A stretch of DNA of 64,000 nt from Bacillus_BA fengqiuensis (GCA_030813035.1 JAUSTV010000002.1), one strand, 5' to 3'. Counted from the first letter of the stretch, positions 44,326 through 52,735 are shown. Numbers and translations are program-made. The notes: a model not told the origin generated them from the letters alone.

Positions 44326-45309
44326 TTGAAATACCGGCGTTTAGGTAACACGGAACTAGAAGTTAGTGAAATAAGTTTTGGTACGTGGGCAATAGGAGGA
44401 TCATGGGGAAAGACAAATGATGAAGAAGCTATAAGAGGTTTGCATACTGCGATGGAAGCGGGAGTCAATTTCTTCGATACGGCAGATGTGTACGGAGACG
44501 GCCATAGTGAAGAACTATTAGCGAAAGCGACGAAAGGAAAAGAAGACGATATTCACATTGCTACCAAGTTCTGCCGGGCAGGCGATATATATGATTCTAA
44601 AACATATTCAGAGGAAGCAGTCCGCGAATATTGCGAGGCTAGTTTACGACGTTTAAACAGGGAACGTATTGATCTTTATCAAATCCATTGTCCGCCTTTT
44701 GAAATATTACAAAGCGGGCAAGTTTTTGAAGTCCTCGATAAATTACAACAAGAAGGCAAAATCCGTTACTATGGAGTGAGTGTGGAAAACGTAGAAGAAG
44801 GGTTATTCTGTCTTACAAATCCAAACGTAAAAGCGTTACAAGTGATATTTAATATTTTTAGGCAAAAACCATTGGAAAAGCTGTTTCCAGAAGCTAAGGA
44901 GCGTGGAGTCGGTATATTGGCACGGGTTCCTCTGGCAAGCGGGTTATTAACAGGGAAATTCAATAAGCAAACAAGCTTTGAAGAGGATGATCATCGTTCT
45001 TTCAACCGCAATGGGGAGCAGTTTAACGTGGGAGAAACATTTGCCGGTCTTGAATTTCAAAAAGGTGTCGAACTCAGTGAACAGCTCCAATGGATTGAAG
45101 ACAATAGGGGAAACATGACGAGAGCGGCACTGCGCTGGATTCTTGATCATGACGCGATAACATGCGTCATTCCTGGTTTTAAGACGGTGAAACAGGTAAA
45201 CGACAATTTACAAGCTATAGAGGTTCCATCATATAGGGAAGAAGAAATGAACCGCTTAACTGAATTTTATCGAAGTGAAATTCATCCATATATACGGGGA
45301 GCCTATTGA
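44326..45309 (+). CDS. Aldo/keto reductase
   Basis: 327 residues from TTG 44326, which has AAAGGAGG 7 bases upstream; ATG 44308 overlaps the site and would add six unlikely residues. The N-terminus KYRRLGNTELEVSEISFGTW is standard. Catalytic residues are seen in FFDTADVYGDGHSE (Asp, Tyr), ATKF (Lys) and DLYQIHCP (His). NAD(P)H-binding end IPGFKTVKQVNDNL. It reduces an aldehyde or keto group of a sugar derivative; as the partner of the dehydratase in one operon it may handle a keto-sugar or aldehyde product. Terminator follows. Confidence 0.9.
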   Translation: MKYRRLGNTELEVSEISFGTWAIGGSWGKTNDEEAIRGLHTAMEAGVNFFDTADVYGDGHSEELLAKATKGKEDDIHIATKFCRAGDIYDSKTYSEEAVREYCEASLRRLNRERIDLYQIHCPPFEILQSGQVFEVLDKLQQEGKIRYYGVSVENVEEGLFCLTNPNVKALQVIFNIFRQKPLEKLFPEAKERGVGILARVPLASGLLTGKFNKQTSFEEDDHRSFNRNGEQFNVGETFAGLEFQKGVELSEQLQWIEDNRGNMTRAALRWILDHDAITCVIPGFKTVKQVNDNLQAIEVPSYREEEMNRLTEFYRSEIHPYIRGAY

Positions 45310-45368
45310 GTTTCGCTTATACATGAATGATAAATGAAATTTTGTTTCGAGAATGTAGATGAAGAGGA

Positions 45369-45430
45369 ACTCCTTTAGGTGTGGAAGGCCAAAACTATTT
45401 TGATACCTCCAGCTTAAAGGAGTATTTTTT
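45369..45430 (+). terminator. Terminator after the aldo/keto reductase gene
   Basis: ACTCCTTTA pairs with TAAAGGAGT across a ~37-base loop containing further short pairing, then TTTTTT. Confidence 0.65.
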
Positions 45431-45504
45431 ATATGATTGATCAAGTTCGTGATAGAATGAAAACCAATATTGAACGTAGAGTGTTCCATCCGATCAATGA
45501 TATA

Positions 45505-45538
45505 CTATGTGGGTCTTACTGCCCGTTAATATGGGATA
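45505..45538 (+). repeat. Hairpin repeat fragment (GTGGGTCTTACTGCCC family)
   Basis: GTGGGTCTTACTGCCCGTTAATATGGGATA matches 30186-30218 with two small differences. It ends a few bases before the ribosome binding site of the next gene. Confidence 0.6.
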
Positions 45539-45563
45539 GATTTTGGAAGGAGGATACATATAC

Positions 45564-46559
45564 ATGATCAGATTCGGTATCATTGGAACGAATTGGATAA
45601 CGGAGAGGTTCATTCAAGCAGCGAATGAGATAGAGGATTTTGCTTTAACAGCTGTATATTCCAGGACGGAAGAACGAGCAAAGGAGTTTGCGGCAAAATT
45701 TAACGTTCCAGCTACTTTTACAGATTTAGAAAGCATGGCAATGAGTGATGAGATAGACGCTGTTTATATTGCCAGCCCGAACTGCTTTCACGCCGAGCAG
45801 GCCATTATGTACATGAATCATGGCAAGCATGTTTTATGCGAAAAACCGATGGCTTCCAACAAGGAGGAAGTGAAAGCGATGATTGACGCTGCGAGAAAGA
45901 ATAACGTGTTATTAATGGAAGCATTAAAAACGACGCTTCTTCCTAACTTTAAAAGTATTCAAAACCATTTATATAAAATAGGAACGGTCCGCCGCTATGC
46001 TGCAAGCTACTGTCAATATTCTTCCCGCTATGACGCTTATAAGAAAGGAACTGTTCTCAATGCCTTTAACCCGGCTTTTTCAAATGGGTCCTTAATGGAT
46101 ATTGGGGTTTACTGCATTTATCCGATGGTGGTGCTATTCGGAAAACCGCATACGGTCAAAGCAACTGGAATGTTGCTTGATTCGGGGGCGGACGGGGAAG
46201 GCAGCATTCTTTTTCAATATGAAGACAAAGACGCGGTCGTCATGTATTCGAAAATAACCAATTCCTATTTGCCAGCCGAAATTCAAGGGGAGGACGGCAG
46301 CATCATCATTGATAAAATTCATACTCCCGAGAAAGTGGAAATACGTTACAACGATGGGCGTGTTGAAGATATTACCGAGCCGCAGGCAAGTAATGCGATG
46401 TATTATGAGACGAAAGAATTTATCGAACTGATTCAAAATGGAAACTTTGAATCTTCTATCAACTCCTATGCAAATTCGTTAATAACCGCTGAACTTATGG
46501 ACGAAGCAAGAAAACAAATCGGACTTGTCTTCCCGGCAGATGAAGGATGCAATCTGTAA
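45564..46559 (+). CDS. Gfo/Idh/MocA-family oxidoreductase 3
   Basis: 331 residues from ATG 45564 with AAGGAGG 10 bases upstream (TTG 45543 lies before that site). FGIIGTNWITERF (Rossmann), NCFHAEQAIMYMNHGKHVLCEKPMASN with the conserved lysine, and LMDIGVYCIYPMVVLFG. This shape resembles the YjhC/YvaA group more than the other two proteins of the cluster, so it may act on a different sugar. It has its own gap and repeat upstream, and two hairpins downstream. Possibly a glycosyl dehydrogenase feeding the aldo/keto reductase step; substrate unknown. Confidence 0.9.
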   Translation: MIRFGIIGTNWITERFIQAANEIEDFALTAVYSRTEERAKEFAAKFNVPATFTDLESMAMSDEIDAVYIASPNCFHAEQAIMYMNHGKHVLCEKPMASNKEEVKAMIDAARKNNVLLMEALKTTLLPNFKSIQNHLYKIGTVRRYAASYCQYSSRYDAYKKGTVLNAFNPAFSNGSLMDIGVYCIYPMVVLFGKPHTVKATGMLLDSGADGEGSILFQYEDKDAVVMYSKITNSYLPAEIQGEDGSIIIDKIHTPEKVEIRYNDGRVEDITEPQASNAMYYETKEFIELIQNGNFESSINSYANSLITAELMDEARKQIGLVFPADEGCNL

Positions 46560-46613
46560 GGTATTCAGCATTCCTACACTCATGCGTTATAAGCATTTTT
46601 CATTTCAATAAGA

Positions 46614-46717
46614 TAAAACCTCACTGCAAATGATGTAAACGAGGTTTTATCTCCCTACTTAGCTAAAAAATTGAACTACATCGCCATCATTATAACTTAA
46701 CAAAGTTATAATGATGG
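46614..46717. terminator. Two hairpins between the sugar-acid cluster and the xyl region
   Basis: TAAAACCTC/GAGGTTTTA (46614-46649) is a rho-independent terminator for the oxidoreductase gene. CCATCATTATAACTT/AAGTTATAATGATGG (46684-46717) is a perfect 15-pair stem that may act in both directions. Confidence 0.8.
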
Positions 46718-46872
46718 CCCTCTTTTAGGCCTTTCTCCAAAGTGCCCTTCACTAATACCAGCTGTTTTCAATGTTGCCGGAATTTCCAATGGAGTTAAAG
46801 GATGGTTCCGCTTTTCTGAAAAAACGTCTTGAAGCGAGACGATTTTTTGTTCTAATTTAAATCGTACTTTTA
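46706..46872 (-). pseudogene. Possible decayed gene fragment
   Basis: On the reverse strand a frame of ~54 codons without a start stays open and ends ...ISEGHFGERPKRGPSL, with protein-like composition (KRNHPLTPLEIPATLKTAG). It has no ribosome binding site or start and ends within the symmetric hairpin at 46684-46717. I do not recognise the parent family. It may be a remnant pushed aside when the xylA region was duplicated, or chance. Confidence 0.25.
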
Positions 46873-46952
46873 TTGTTTAGAAAGTCAAGAGAAGCAAGGG
46901 GATTCAAGTAAGTTTAGAGCCTGAAGAAGAACCGATTCTAGCTTTTTATTGA

Positions 46953-47254
46953 TTCCTTTGTATAATCTTCCAATTAAGTTATAGTATTTTTTCTAAAAGT
47001 TTTTCATTTGAAATCAGTAGATAATTCTTATTTTCTTTATAATTAACTAAAATTATCTGAAAAAATTTAAAAAACTATTGAAAAAAATAATGTTTTTTTA
47101 TAAGATGAAATCAAGTTAGTTTATCCAAACAACAAACTAACTAAAAATTTTTGGTTCGTTGTTTGGACATAGATTATTTTTCAATATGAATGATTTCGTT
47201 TTAGTTTGGAAGTTAAATATTTCAACATCATACCTAAATTAAGGAGGAAACAAC
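46953..47254 (+). promoter_or_regulatory. xylA1 promoter and XylR operator (duplicated control region)
   Basis: TTGAAA (47078-47083), a 17-base spacer and TAAGAT (47101-47106) form the promoter. The operator GTTAGTTT-N11-AAACTAAC (47115-47141) directly downstream matches the XylR palindrome of Bacillus; a half-like GTTGTTTGGACA follows at ~47158. The region aligns with 53918-54223. Homology starts at TTCCTTTGTATAAT (46953), which in the other copy is the ribosome binding site and leader of xylR, although no xylR gene is here. Confidence 0.85.
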
Positions 47255-48592
47255 ATGGCTCAATCTTATACTGGTGTAAGTAACTATTTTGGAAGCGTAA
47301 ACAAAGTGGCGTATGAAGGGAAGGATTCGAAAAATCCTTTAGCGTTCAAATACTATAACCCGGAAGAGGTTATAGGCGGCAAAACGATGAAAGAACAGCT
47401 GCGTTTCTCGATTGCTTACTGGCATACGTTTACGGCAGACGGAACGGATCCATTCGGCGCAGCGACGATGCAAAGACCGTGGGGTCATTATACAGGGATG
47501 GATTTAGCCAAGGCTAGAGTAGAAGCTTCATTTGAACTGTATGAAAAATTGGGTGCTCCGTTCTTCGCATTCCATGACCGCGATATCGCACCGGAAGGAA
47601 GCACATTAAGAGAAACGAATCAAAATTTAGATGTCATCGTGGGCATGATTAAAGATTACATGAAAACAAGCAACGTGAAATTATTGTGGAACACAGCCAA
47701 TATGTTTACGAATCCGCGCTTCGTCCATGGGGCAGCGACTTCCTGCAATGCGGATGTATTCGCGTATGCGGCAGCTCAAGTGAAAAAAGGATTGGAAACA
47801 GCGAAAGAGCTTGGCGCAGAGAACTATGTGTTCTGGGGCGGCCGTGAAGGGTACGAAACGTTATTGAACACCGATTTAAAATTAGAGCTTGATAACTTAG
47901 CGAGATTTATGCATATGGCGGTGGATTACGCGAAGGAAATCGGCTATACAGGACAGTTTTTAATTGAACCGAAGCCAAAAGAGCCGACGACTCATCAATA
48001 TGATACAGATGCGGCGACAACGATCGCCTTTTTACAACAATACGGCTTAGAGAACCATTTCAAATTAAACCTGGAAGCGAACCACGCCACGTTAGCCGGG
48101 CATACATTCGAGCATGAATTGCGGACGGCAAGAGTACACGGCCTTCTTGGATCGGTTGATGCCAATCAGGGTGACCCTCTTTTAGGATGGGATACGGATG
48201 AGTTCCCGACGGATTTATATTCCACAACTCTAGCGATGTACGAAATTCTGCAAAACGGGGGCCTCGGCAGCGGCGGATTAAACTTTGATGCGAAGGTCAG
48301 AAGATCTTCCTTTGAGCCGGAAGATTTAGTGTATGCCCATGTTGCGGGGATGGATGCATTCGCAAGAGGATTGAAAGTGGCCCACAAATTAATTGAAGAT
48401 CGCGTGTTTGAAGACGTGATTCAAGATCGTTACCGCAGTTATACAGAGGGAATCGGACTGGACATTGTGGAAGGAAGAGCCAACTTCCACACACTGGAGC
48501 AATATGCGTTAAACAATCACTCCATTAAAAACGTGTCAGGCAGACAAGAGCGATTGAAAGCCATCTTAAATCAATACCTTTTAGAAGTGTAA
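47255..48592 (+). CDS. xylA: Xylose isomerase, copy 1
   Basis: 445 residues, the length of class II xylose isomerases such as that of B. subtilis. Active-site pieces are present: FHDRDIAPEG (catalytic His and Asp), LWNTANMFTNPRFVHGAATS, FLIEPKPKEPTTHQYD (metal Glu) and NLEANHATLAGHTFEHE (metal Glu/His). It converts D-xylose to D-xylulose. By eye it differs from the second copy at nine positions, including Gly for Asp in VIVGMIKDY, and four clustered near the C-terminus. None is in an active-site motif. AAGGAGG precedes the ATG and a XylR operator the promoter, so both copies should respond to xylose. Confidence 0.95.
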   Translation: MAQSYTGVSNYFGSVNKVAYEGKDSKNPLAFKYYNPEEVIGGKTMKEQLRFSIAYWHTFTADGTDPFGAATMQRPWGHYTGMDLAKARVEASFELYEKLGAPFFAFHDRDIAPEGSTLRETNQNLDVIVGMIKDYMKTSNVKLLWNTANMFTNPRFVHGAATSCNADVFAYAAAQVKKGLETAKELGAENYVFWGGREGYETLLNTDLKLELDNLARFMHMAVDYAKEIGYTGQFLIEPKPKEPTTHQYDTDAATTIAFLQQYGLENHFKLNLEANHATLAGHTFEHELRTARVHGLLGSVDANQGDPLLGWDTDEFPTDLYSTTLAMYEILQNGGLGSGGLNFDAKVRRSSFEPEDLVYAHVAGMDAFARGLKVAHKLIEDRVFEDVIQDRYRSYTEGIGLDIVEGRANFHTLEQYALNNHSIKNVSGRQERLKAILNQYLLEV

Positions 48593-48627
48593 AGGATTAA
48601 AGCAGAAAGGCTCCAAGTATAATAAAA

Positions 48628-48715
48628 ACATACGATTGGAATCATTCCCCCTGAAAGGACCCGTCATGAAAACTTAGCAAAGCCAAGAAATTCAGTGACG
48701 GGCCTTTTCCATAAA
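48628..48715 (+). terminator. Terminator repeat after xylA1 (GGACCCGTCA family)
   Basis: AAAGGACCCGTCA (48654-48666) pairs with TGACGGGCCTTTT (one mismatch). The unit CATACGATTGGAATCAT...GAAAACTTAGCAAAGC is repeated after xylA2 and, broken, at 36589. Confidence 0.85.
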
Positions 48716-48864
48716 AATTGCGGGCCAGTCCTTTTGTATAAGTGAGAGGGAAATTGTCCGTGTCTTGATGAGTTTTTTGTAACTAAAAGTCTTTCAGCAG
48801 AGTGATTTATTAACTCGAAATAGAAAGGAGTATAAGGACAGATTTCAGAAAACTGCATTACAAA

Positions 48865-48945
48865 GAGTGAGAAAGCTTGGCATGACTAAAGAGCGCCATC
48901 CACATGGGTGAATCTTTGAAGGCGGATTCAAGCTGCCGGATTACC
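48865..48945 (+). repeat. Degenerate palindromic repeat (CATGACTAAAGAGCG family)
   Basis: AGAAAGCTTGGCATGACTAAAGAGCG and GGTGAATCTTTGAAGGCGGATTC match parts of the block at 18528-18665, with the middle lost. The surrounding ~460 bases between xylA1 and the symporter gene hold no gene. Confidence 0.5.
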
Positions 48946-49007
48946 GGCTTCTCGATGGAATGCATATAAAGCCATCTTGTAGCTATCTTAATTTTTATAA
49001 GTTGATT

Positions 49008-49021
49008 TGAAAACGCTTTTA
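49008..49021 (+). promoter_or_regulatory. cre site before the xylose symporter gene
   Basis: TGAAAACGCTTTTA matches 13 of 14 cre positions and lies 34 bases before the ATG, where bound CcpA would block the promoter or early transcription. Confidence 0.65.
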
Positions 49022-49054
49022 TACTTTGCTGTGAAACTCTGTCCTTAATAAATT

Positions 49055-50470
49055 ATGAAACAAAACCGAAACTCACTTTATATTTTTTCAATTACGCTCG
49101 TAGCTGCGATCGGCGGTTTACTTTTTGGGTATGATACTGCTGTAATATCTGGGACTGAAAAGTCAATAGAAGCCTATTTAATTAAACCTTTAGGATTAGG
49201 GGCGTTAGCGCATGGTGCAACAATTTCAAGTGCATTAATCGGTTGTATCATTGGGGGCTTAATATCTGGTTATTTCGCGTCAAAATTTGGCCGTAAGAAT
49301 TCACTTATCGTAGCGGCTGTCCTTTTTTTCGTATCAGCTTTAGGTTCTGCATATCCTGAGTTTTTATTTTTCACAAAAGGAGAACCCTCTATCGCTTTAT
49401 TACTTATCTTTAATGTATATCGAATTATAGGTGGAATTGGTGTTGGCTTGGCTTCAGCGGTTGTTCCGATGTATATAGGAGAAATTGCGCCTGCCGATGT
49501 TCGCGGCCGGTTGGTATCATTCAATCAATTTATGATCATTTTTGGGATGTTGGTGGTTTACTTTGTTAACTGGGGTATTGCCAATGGCCAATCATTAGAA
49601 TGGATAAATGACATAGGCTGGAGATATATGTTTGCTTCGGAAGCAATTCCAGCTCTATTGTTTGGTCTGTTTTTACTTTTCGTACCAGAAACACCTCGAT
49701 ACTTAGCAATAACAAATCAAGATGACAAAGCGCTAAGCATTCTTACTAAAATTAATGGCTCTTCAGAAGCGAAATCTATCTTAAATGAAATTAAACAAAC
49801 ATTAACAGTAAATGTTTCTTCCGAAAAGCTATTTGCCTACGGAAAATTAGTGATTGTTGTAGGGATCATGCTCTCTGTATTCCAACAATTTGTTGGTATA
49901 AACGTTGCTTTATATTATGCTCCGCGCATTTTTGAAAGCATGGGAGCTGCGAAAGATGCTTCCATGTTACAGACAATTGTGATGGGATTAGTCAATGTTG
50001 TCTTTACTGTTGTTGCAATCATGACGGTTGATAAGTGGGGACGTAAACCGTTATTAATAGTAGGTTCCATTGGTATGGCTATTGGGATGTTCGGTGTAGC
50101 AGGACTGGCCTTTTCAAATATTATCGGGATTAGTACTTTAATCTTCATTATTATATACACCGCTTCATTCATGATGTCATGGGGTCCAATATGCTGGGTA
50201 TTGATTTCTGAAATTTTCCCTAACAAAATTCGTGGACAAGCCGTGGCTATTGCAGTAGCTGCACAATGGGCTGCCAACTATCTGATTTCATCTACTTATC
50301 CAATAATGATGGAATATAGCAGCGGCTTAACCTATGGTTTTTATGGTCTAATGAGTGTTCTTTCAGCCATCTTTGTTTGGAAGTTAGTCCCTGAAACGAA
50401 AGGGAAGACGCTTGAACAAATGGAAAATGTATGGAAAAAACCTGAAATTGATCAGTATAAAGTGGGATAA
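49055..50470 (+). CDS. Sugar porter family MFS symporter, XylE-like (D-xylose:H+)
   Basis: 471 residues, twelve helices. Sugar-porter signatures: GGLLFGYDTAVISGT, SKFGRKNS, RIIGGIGVGLASAVVPMYIGEI, VPETPRYL, QQFVGINVALYYAPRIFESMG, DKWGRKPLL and VPETKGKTLEQME. The QQFVGIN helix 7 sequence is that of XylE, which binds xylose. Its position between the xylA copies supports xylose import, although arabinose or glucose are possible. The start codon has no recognisable Shine-Dalgarno sequence, which is rare in this window and suggests weak or unusual initiation. A cre box lies just upstream. Confidence 0.88.
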   Translation: MKQNRNSLYIFSITLVAAIGGLLFGYDTAVISGTEKSIEAYLIKPLGLGALAHGATISSALIGCIIGGLISGYFASKFGRKNSLIVAAVLFFVSALGSAYPEFLFFTKGEPSIALLLIFNVYRIIGGIGVGLASAVVPMYIGEIAPADVRGRLVSFNQFMIIFGMLVVYFVNWGIANGQSLEWINDIGWRYMFASEAIPALLFGLFLLFVPETPRYLAITNQDDKALSILTKINGSSEAKSILNEIKQTLTVNVSSEKLFAYGKLVIVVGIMLSVFQQFVGINVALYYAPRIFESMGAAKDASMLQTIVMGLVNVVFTVVAIMTVDKWGRKPLLIVGSIGMAIGMFGVAGLAFSNIIGISTLIFIIIYTASFMMSWGPICWVLISEIFPNKIRGQAVAIAVAAQWAANYLISSTYPIMMEYSSGLTYGFYGLMSVLSAIFVWKLVPETKGKTLEQMENVWKKPEIDQYKVG

Positions 50471-50479
50471 AACGAGGAT

Positions 50480-50533
50480 GGCCCCGTCATGAAACCCCTG
50501 TAAAACAAAGGGATTACGTGACGGGGCCTTTCA
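50480..50533 (+). terminator. Terminator after the symporter gene
   Basis: GGCCCCGTCA (50480-50489) pairs with TGACGGGGCC (50519-50528) and TTTC follows; an inner CCCCTG/AAAGGG pairing exists. A second stem GCATCTGC/GCAGATGC lies at 50601-50622. Confidence 0.8.
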
Positions 50534-50756
50534 GTAAAAATCGGGTTTTGTGATTGATCAGAGGCTGATGGGACAGCCGCTTCCCCTTTTAATTGAAAAA
50601 GCATCTGCTCACGGGCAGATGCAAATATTTGGGGGAGGTTTCCATTTAGAAGAATAGGGATAAAGTATATTTGGATAATATTGATGAATTTAGGAACTAG
50701 AAAATTGATACGATGTTGTAAAGCTATTAAATGACAATATCTAAGGGGGAATTCAG

Positions 50757-52358
50757 ATGAAGATTACCAATCCTGTACTTAAAGGTTTCAATCCGGATCC
50801 AAGTATATGCAGAGTAGGCGAAGATTATTATATTGCTGTATCCACATTTGAATGGTTTCCGGGGGTTCAAATACATCATTCAAAAGATTTAGTGAATTGG
50901 CATTTAGTGGCGCATCCATTACAGAGAGTTTCACAATTAGATATGAAAGGAAATCCTAATTCAGGCGGAGTATGGGCACCATGCTTAAGCTATAATGATG
51001 GGAAGTTTTGGCTCATATACACGGATGTAAAGGTTGTGGATGGAGCCTGGAAGGATTGCCATAACTATTTAGTTACTTGCGAAACCGTTGATGGTGATTG
51101 GGGAGAACCGATTAAATTAAATAGTTCTGGATTTGACGCTTCTTTGTTCCATGATACGGATGGGAGAAAGTATTTACTAAATATGCTGTGGGATCAGCGA
51201 ATGGACCGACATTCATTCGGGGGAATTGTCATGCAGGAATACTCCGTTGAGGAGAAAAAGTTAATTGGTAAACCGAAAATCATTTTTAAAGGAACTGATA
51301 TAAAACTAACGGAAGCACCTCACCTTTATCGTATCGGGGAGTATTACTATTTATTAACGGCAGAAGGCGGAACGCGGTTTGAGCACGCTGCCACAATTGC
51401 TCGTTCAAAAAATATTGAAGGCCCGTATGAAGTCCATCCGGATAATCCAATTTTAACGTCTTGGCATGATCCTAGAAACCCGCTGCAAAAGTGTGGACAT
51501 GCATCCATTGTTCAAACACATACAGATGAATGGTATTTAGCCCATTTGACGGGACGCCCGATTCATCCTGATGATGATTCGATTATTCAGCAAAGAGGGT
51601 ATTGTCCTTTAGGCAGAGAAACAGCTATTCAGAAACTGGAGTGGAAAGATGGATGGCCTTATGTAGTTGGCGGAAAAGAAGGCAGCCCGGAGGTAGAAGG
51701 ACCTCGCATTCCCGAAACTAAGTTTCCAGCCACATATCCGGAAGTTGATGAATTTGACGAATCAACATTAAACATTAATTTTCAAACATTACGGATTCCA
51801 TTTACGGAAGAATTAGGATCTTTAACGGAAAGACCAAATCATTTACGCTTATTCGGTCATGAATCATTAACATCCACATTTACTCAGGCATTTATAGCAA
51901 GACGTTGGCAAAGTCTCCATTTTGAAGCGGAAACAGCGGTTGAATTCCACCCAGAGAGCTTCCAGCAAGCAGCGGGATTGGTGAATTATTATAACACTGA
52001 AAATTGGACAGCTCTTCAAGTAACGCATGATGAAGATCTCGGACGTATTCTAGATTTAACAGTATGTGATAACTTTTCTTTTTCACAGCCATTAAAAGAG
52101 AAAATTGTCATTCCTCGTGAAATCGAATATGTTTATTTAAGAGTCAATATTAAACATGAAAAATATTATTACTCCTATTCTTTTAACAAAAAAGAGTGGC
52201 ACAAAATTGAGATCATGTTAGAGTCCAAAAAGTTATCAGATGATTATATTCGTGGAGGAGGATTCTTCACAGGAGCTTTTGTAGGGATGCAATGCCAAGA
52301 TACAAGTGGACAAAATATTCCGGCTGACTTTAAATATTTTAGCTATAAGGAAAAATAA
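50757..52358 (+). CDS. xynB: Beta-xylosidase, glycoside hydrolase family 43
   Basis: 533 residues without a signal peptide, so cytoplasmic. The five-bladed propeller (~1-320) shows NPVLKGFNPDPSICR (catalytic base Asp), SSGFDASLFHDTDG (second Asp) and KLTEAPHLYRIGEYYYL (catalytic Glu). A beta-sandwich (~330-530, FTGAFVGMQCQDTSG near the end) is typical of the GH43_11 xylosidases. It releases xylose from imported xylo-oligosaccharides. No xylo-oligosaccharide transporter is adjacent, unless the ABC importer at 33 kb serves it. Preceded by AAGGGGG at 50743; I see no XylR palindrome in its own upstream gap. Confidence 0.93.
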   Translation: MKITNPVLKGFNPDPSICRVGEDYYIAVSTFEWFPGVQIHHSKDLVNWHLVAHPLQRVSQLDMKGNPNSGGVWAPCLSYNDGKFWLIYTDVKVVDGAWKDCHNYLVTCETVDGDWGEPIKLNSSGFDASLFHDTDGRKYLLNMLWDQRMDRHSFGGIVMQEYSVEEKKLIGKPKIIFKGTDIKLTEAPHLYRIGEYYYLLTAEGGTRFEHAATIARSKNIEGPYEVHPDNPILTSWHDPRNPLQKCGHASIVQTHTDEWYLAHLTGRPIHPDDDSIIQQRGYCPLGRETAIQKLEWKDGWPYVVGGKEGSPEVEGPRIPETKFPATYPEVDEFDESTLNINFQTLRIPFTEELGSLTERPNHLRLFGHESLTSTFTQAFIARRWQSLHFEAETAVEFHPESFQQAAGLVNYYNTENWTALQVTHDEDLGRILDLTVCDNFSFSQPLKEKIVIPREIEYVYLRVNIKHEKYYYSYSFNKKEWHKIEIMLESKKLSDDYIRGGGFFTGAFVGMQCQDTSGQNIPADFKYFSYKEK

Positions 52359-52366
52359 TCTACATA

Positions 52367-52458
52367 ACTCATTCGACATGGATAAAAACCATCCATGTCA
52401 AATGAGTCATGCATAAGCGGTTGATAAGCCCCCTTACGGGTTCTTGTCAACCGCTTAT
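52367..52458 (+). repeat. Hairpin after xynB and palindromic repeat
   Basis: ACTCATTCGACATGGAT pairs with ATCCATGTCAAATGAGT (52367-52407), followed by ATAAGCGGTTGA...TCAACCGCTTAT (52413-52458). The latter is the reverse complement of the element at 10941-10982. CTTTGAGAGC and ATTCTAGA after it match the right part of the repeat at 18528-18665. Confidence 0.65.
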
Positions 52459-52559
52459 ATGAGAAGCTTTGAGAGCTTATTCTAGACGAAAGAACAGAAA
52501 AGCGTAGATAGGGTAAGAACTTATAACAAATTTTGAAAAATTAAGTAATGCTTATATAA

Positions 52560-52610
52560 ATATGGAAAAAGGGGACTTTGATTTTCATTGAAGTCTCCTT
52601 TTTCCATATT
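52560..52610 (+). terminator. Bidirectional terminator-like stem
   Basis: ATATGGAAAAAGGGGACTTT pairs with AAGTCTCCTTTTTCCATAT with one or two mismatches. It lies between convergent xynB and xylR. Confidence 0.75.
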
Positions 52611-52696
52611 AGATTTTGTCATATAACGATGCTTAGCGATAAGAAGTTAAGATGGTAAAGGATACAACATGATTTTTGAATAACTTTATCAAAAAA

Positions 52697-52735
52697 ACAA
52701 AAGGACCTACTTTGAAGGTGGGTCCTTTTGTTGTG
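52697..52735 (-). terminator. xylR terminator
   Basis: ACAAAAGGACC pairs with GGTCCTTTTGT; on the reverse strand a T-rich tail (TTTTTTTGAT) follows, so it ends xylR transcripts. Confidence 0.85.
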
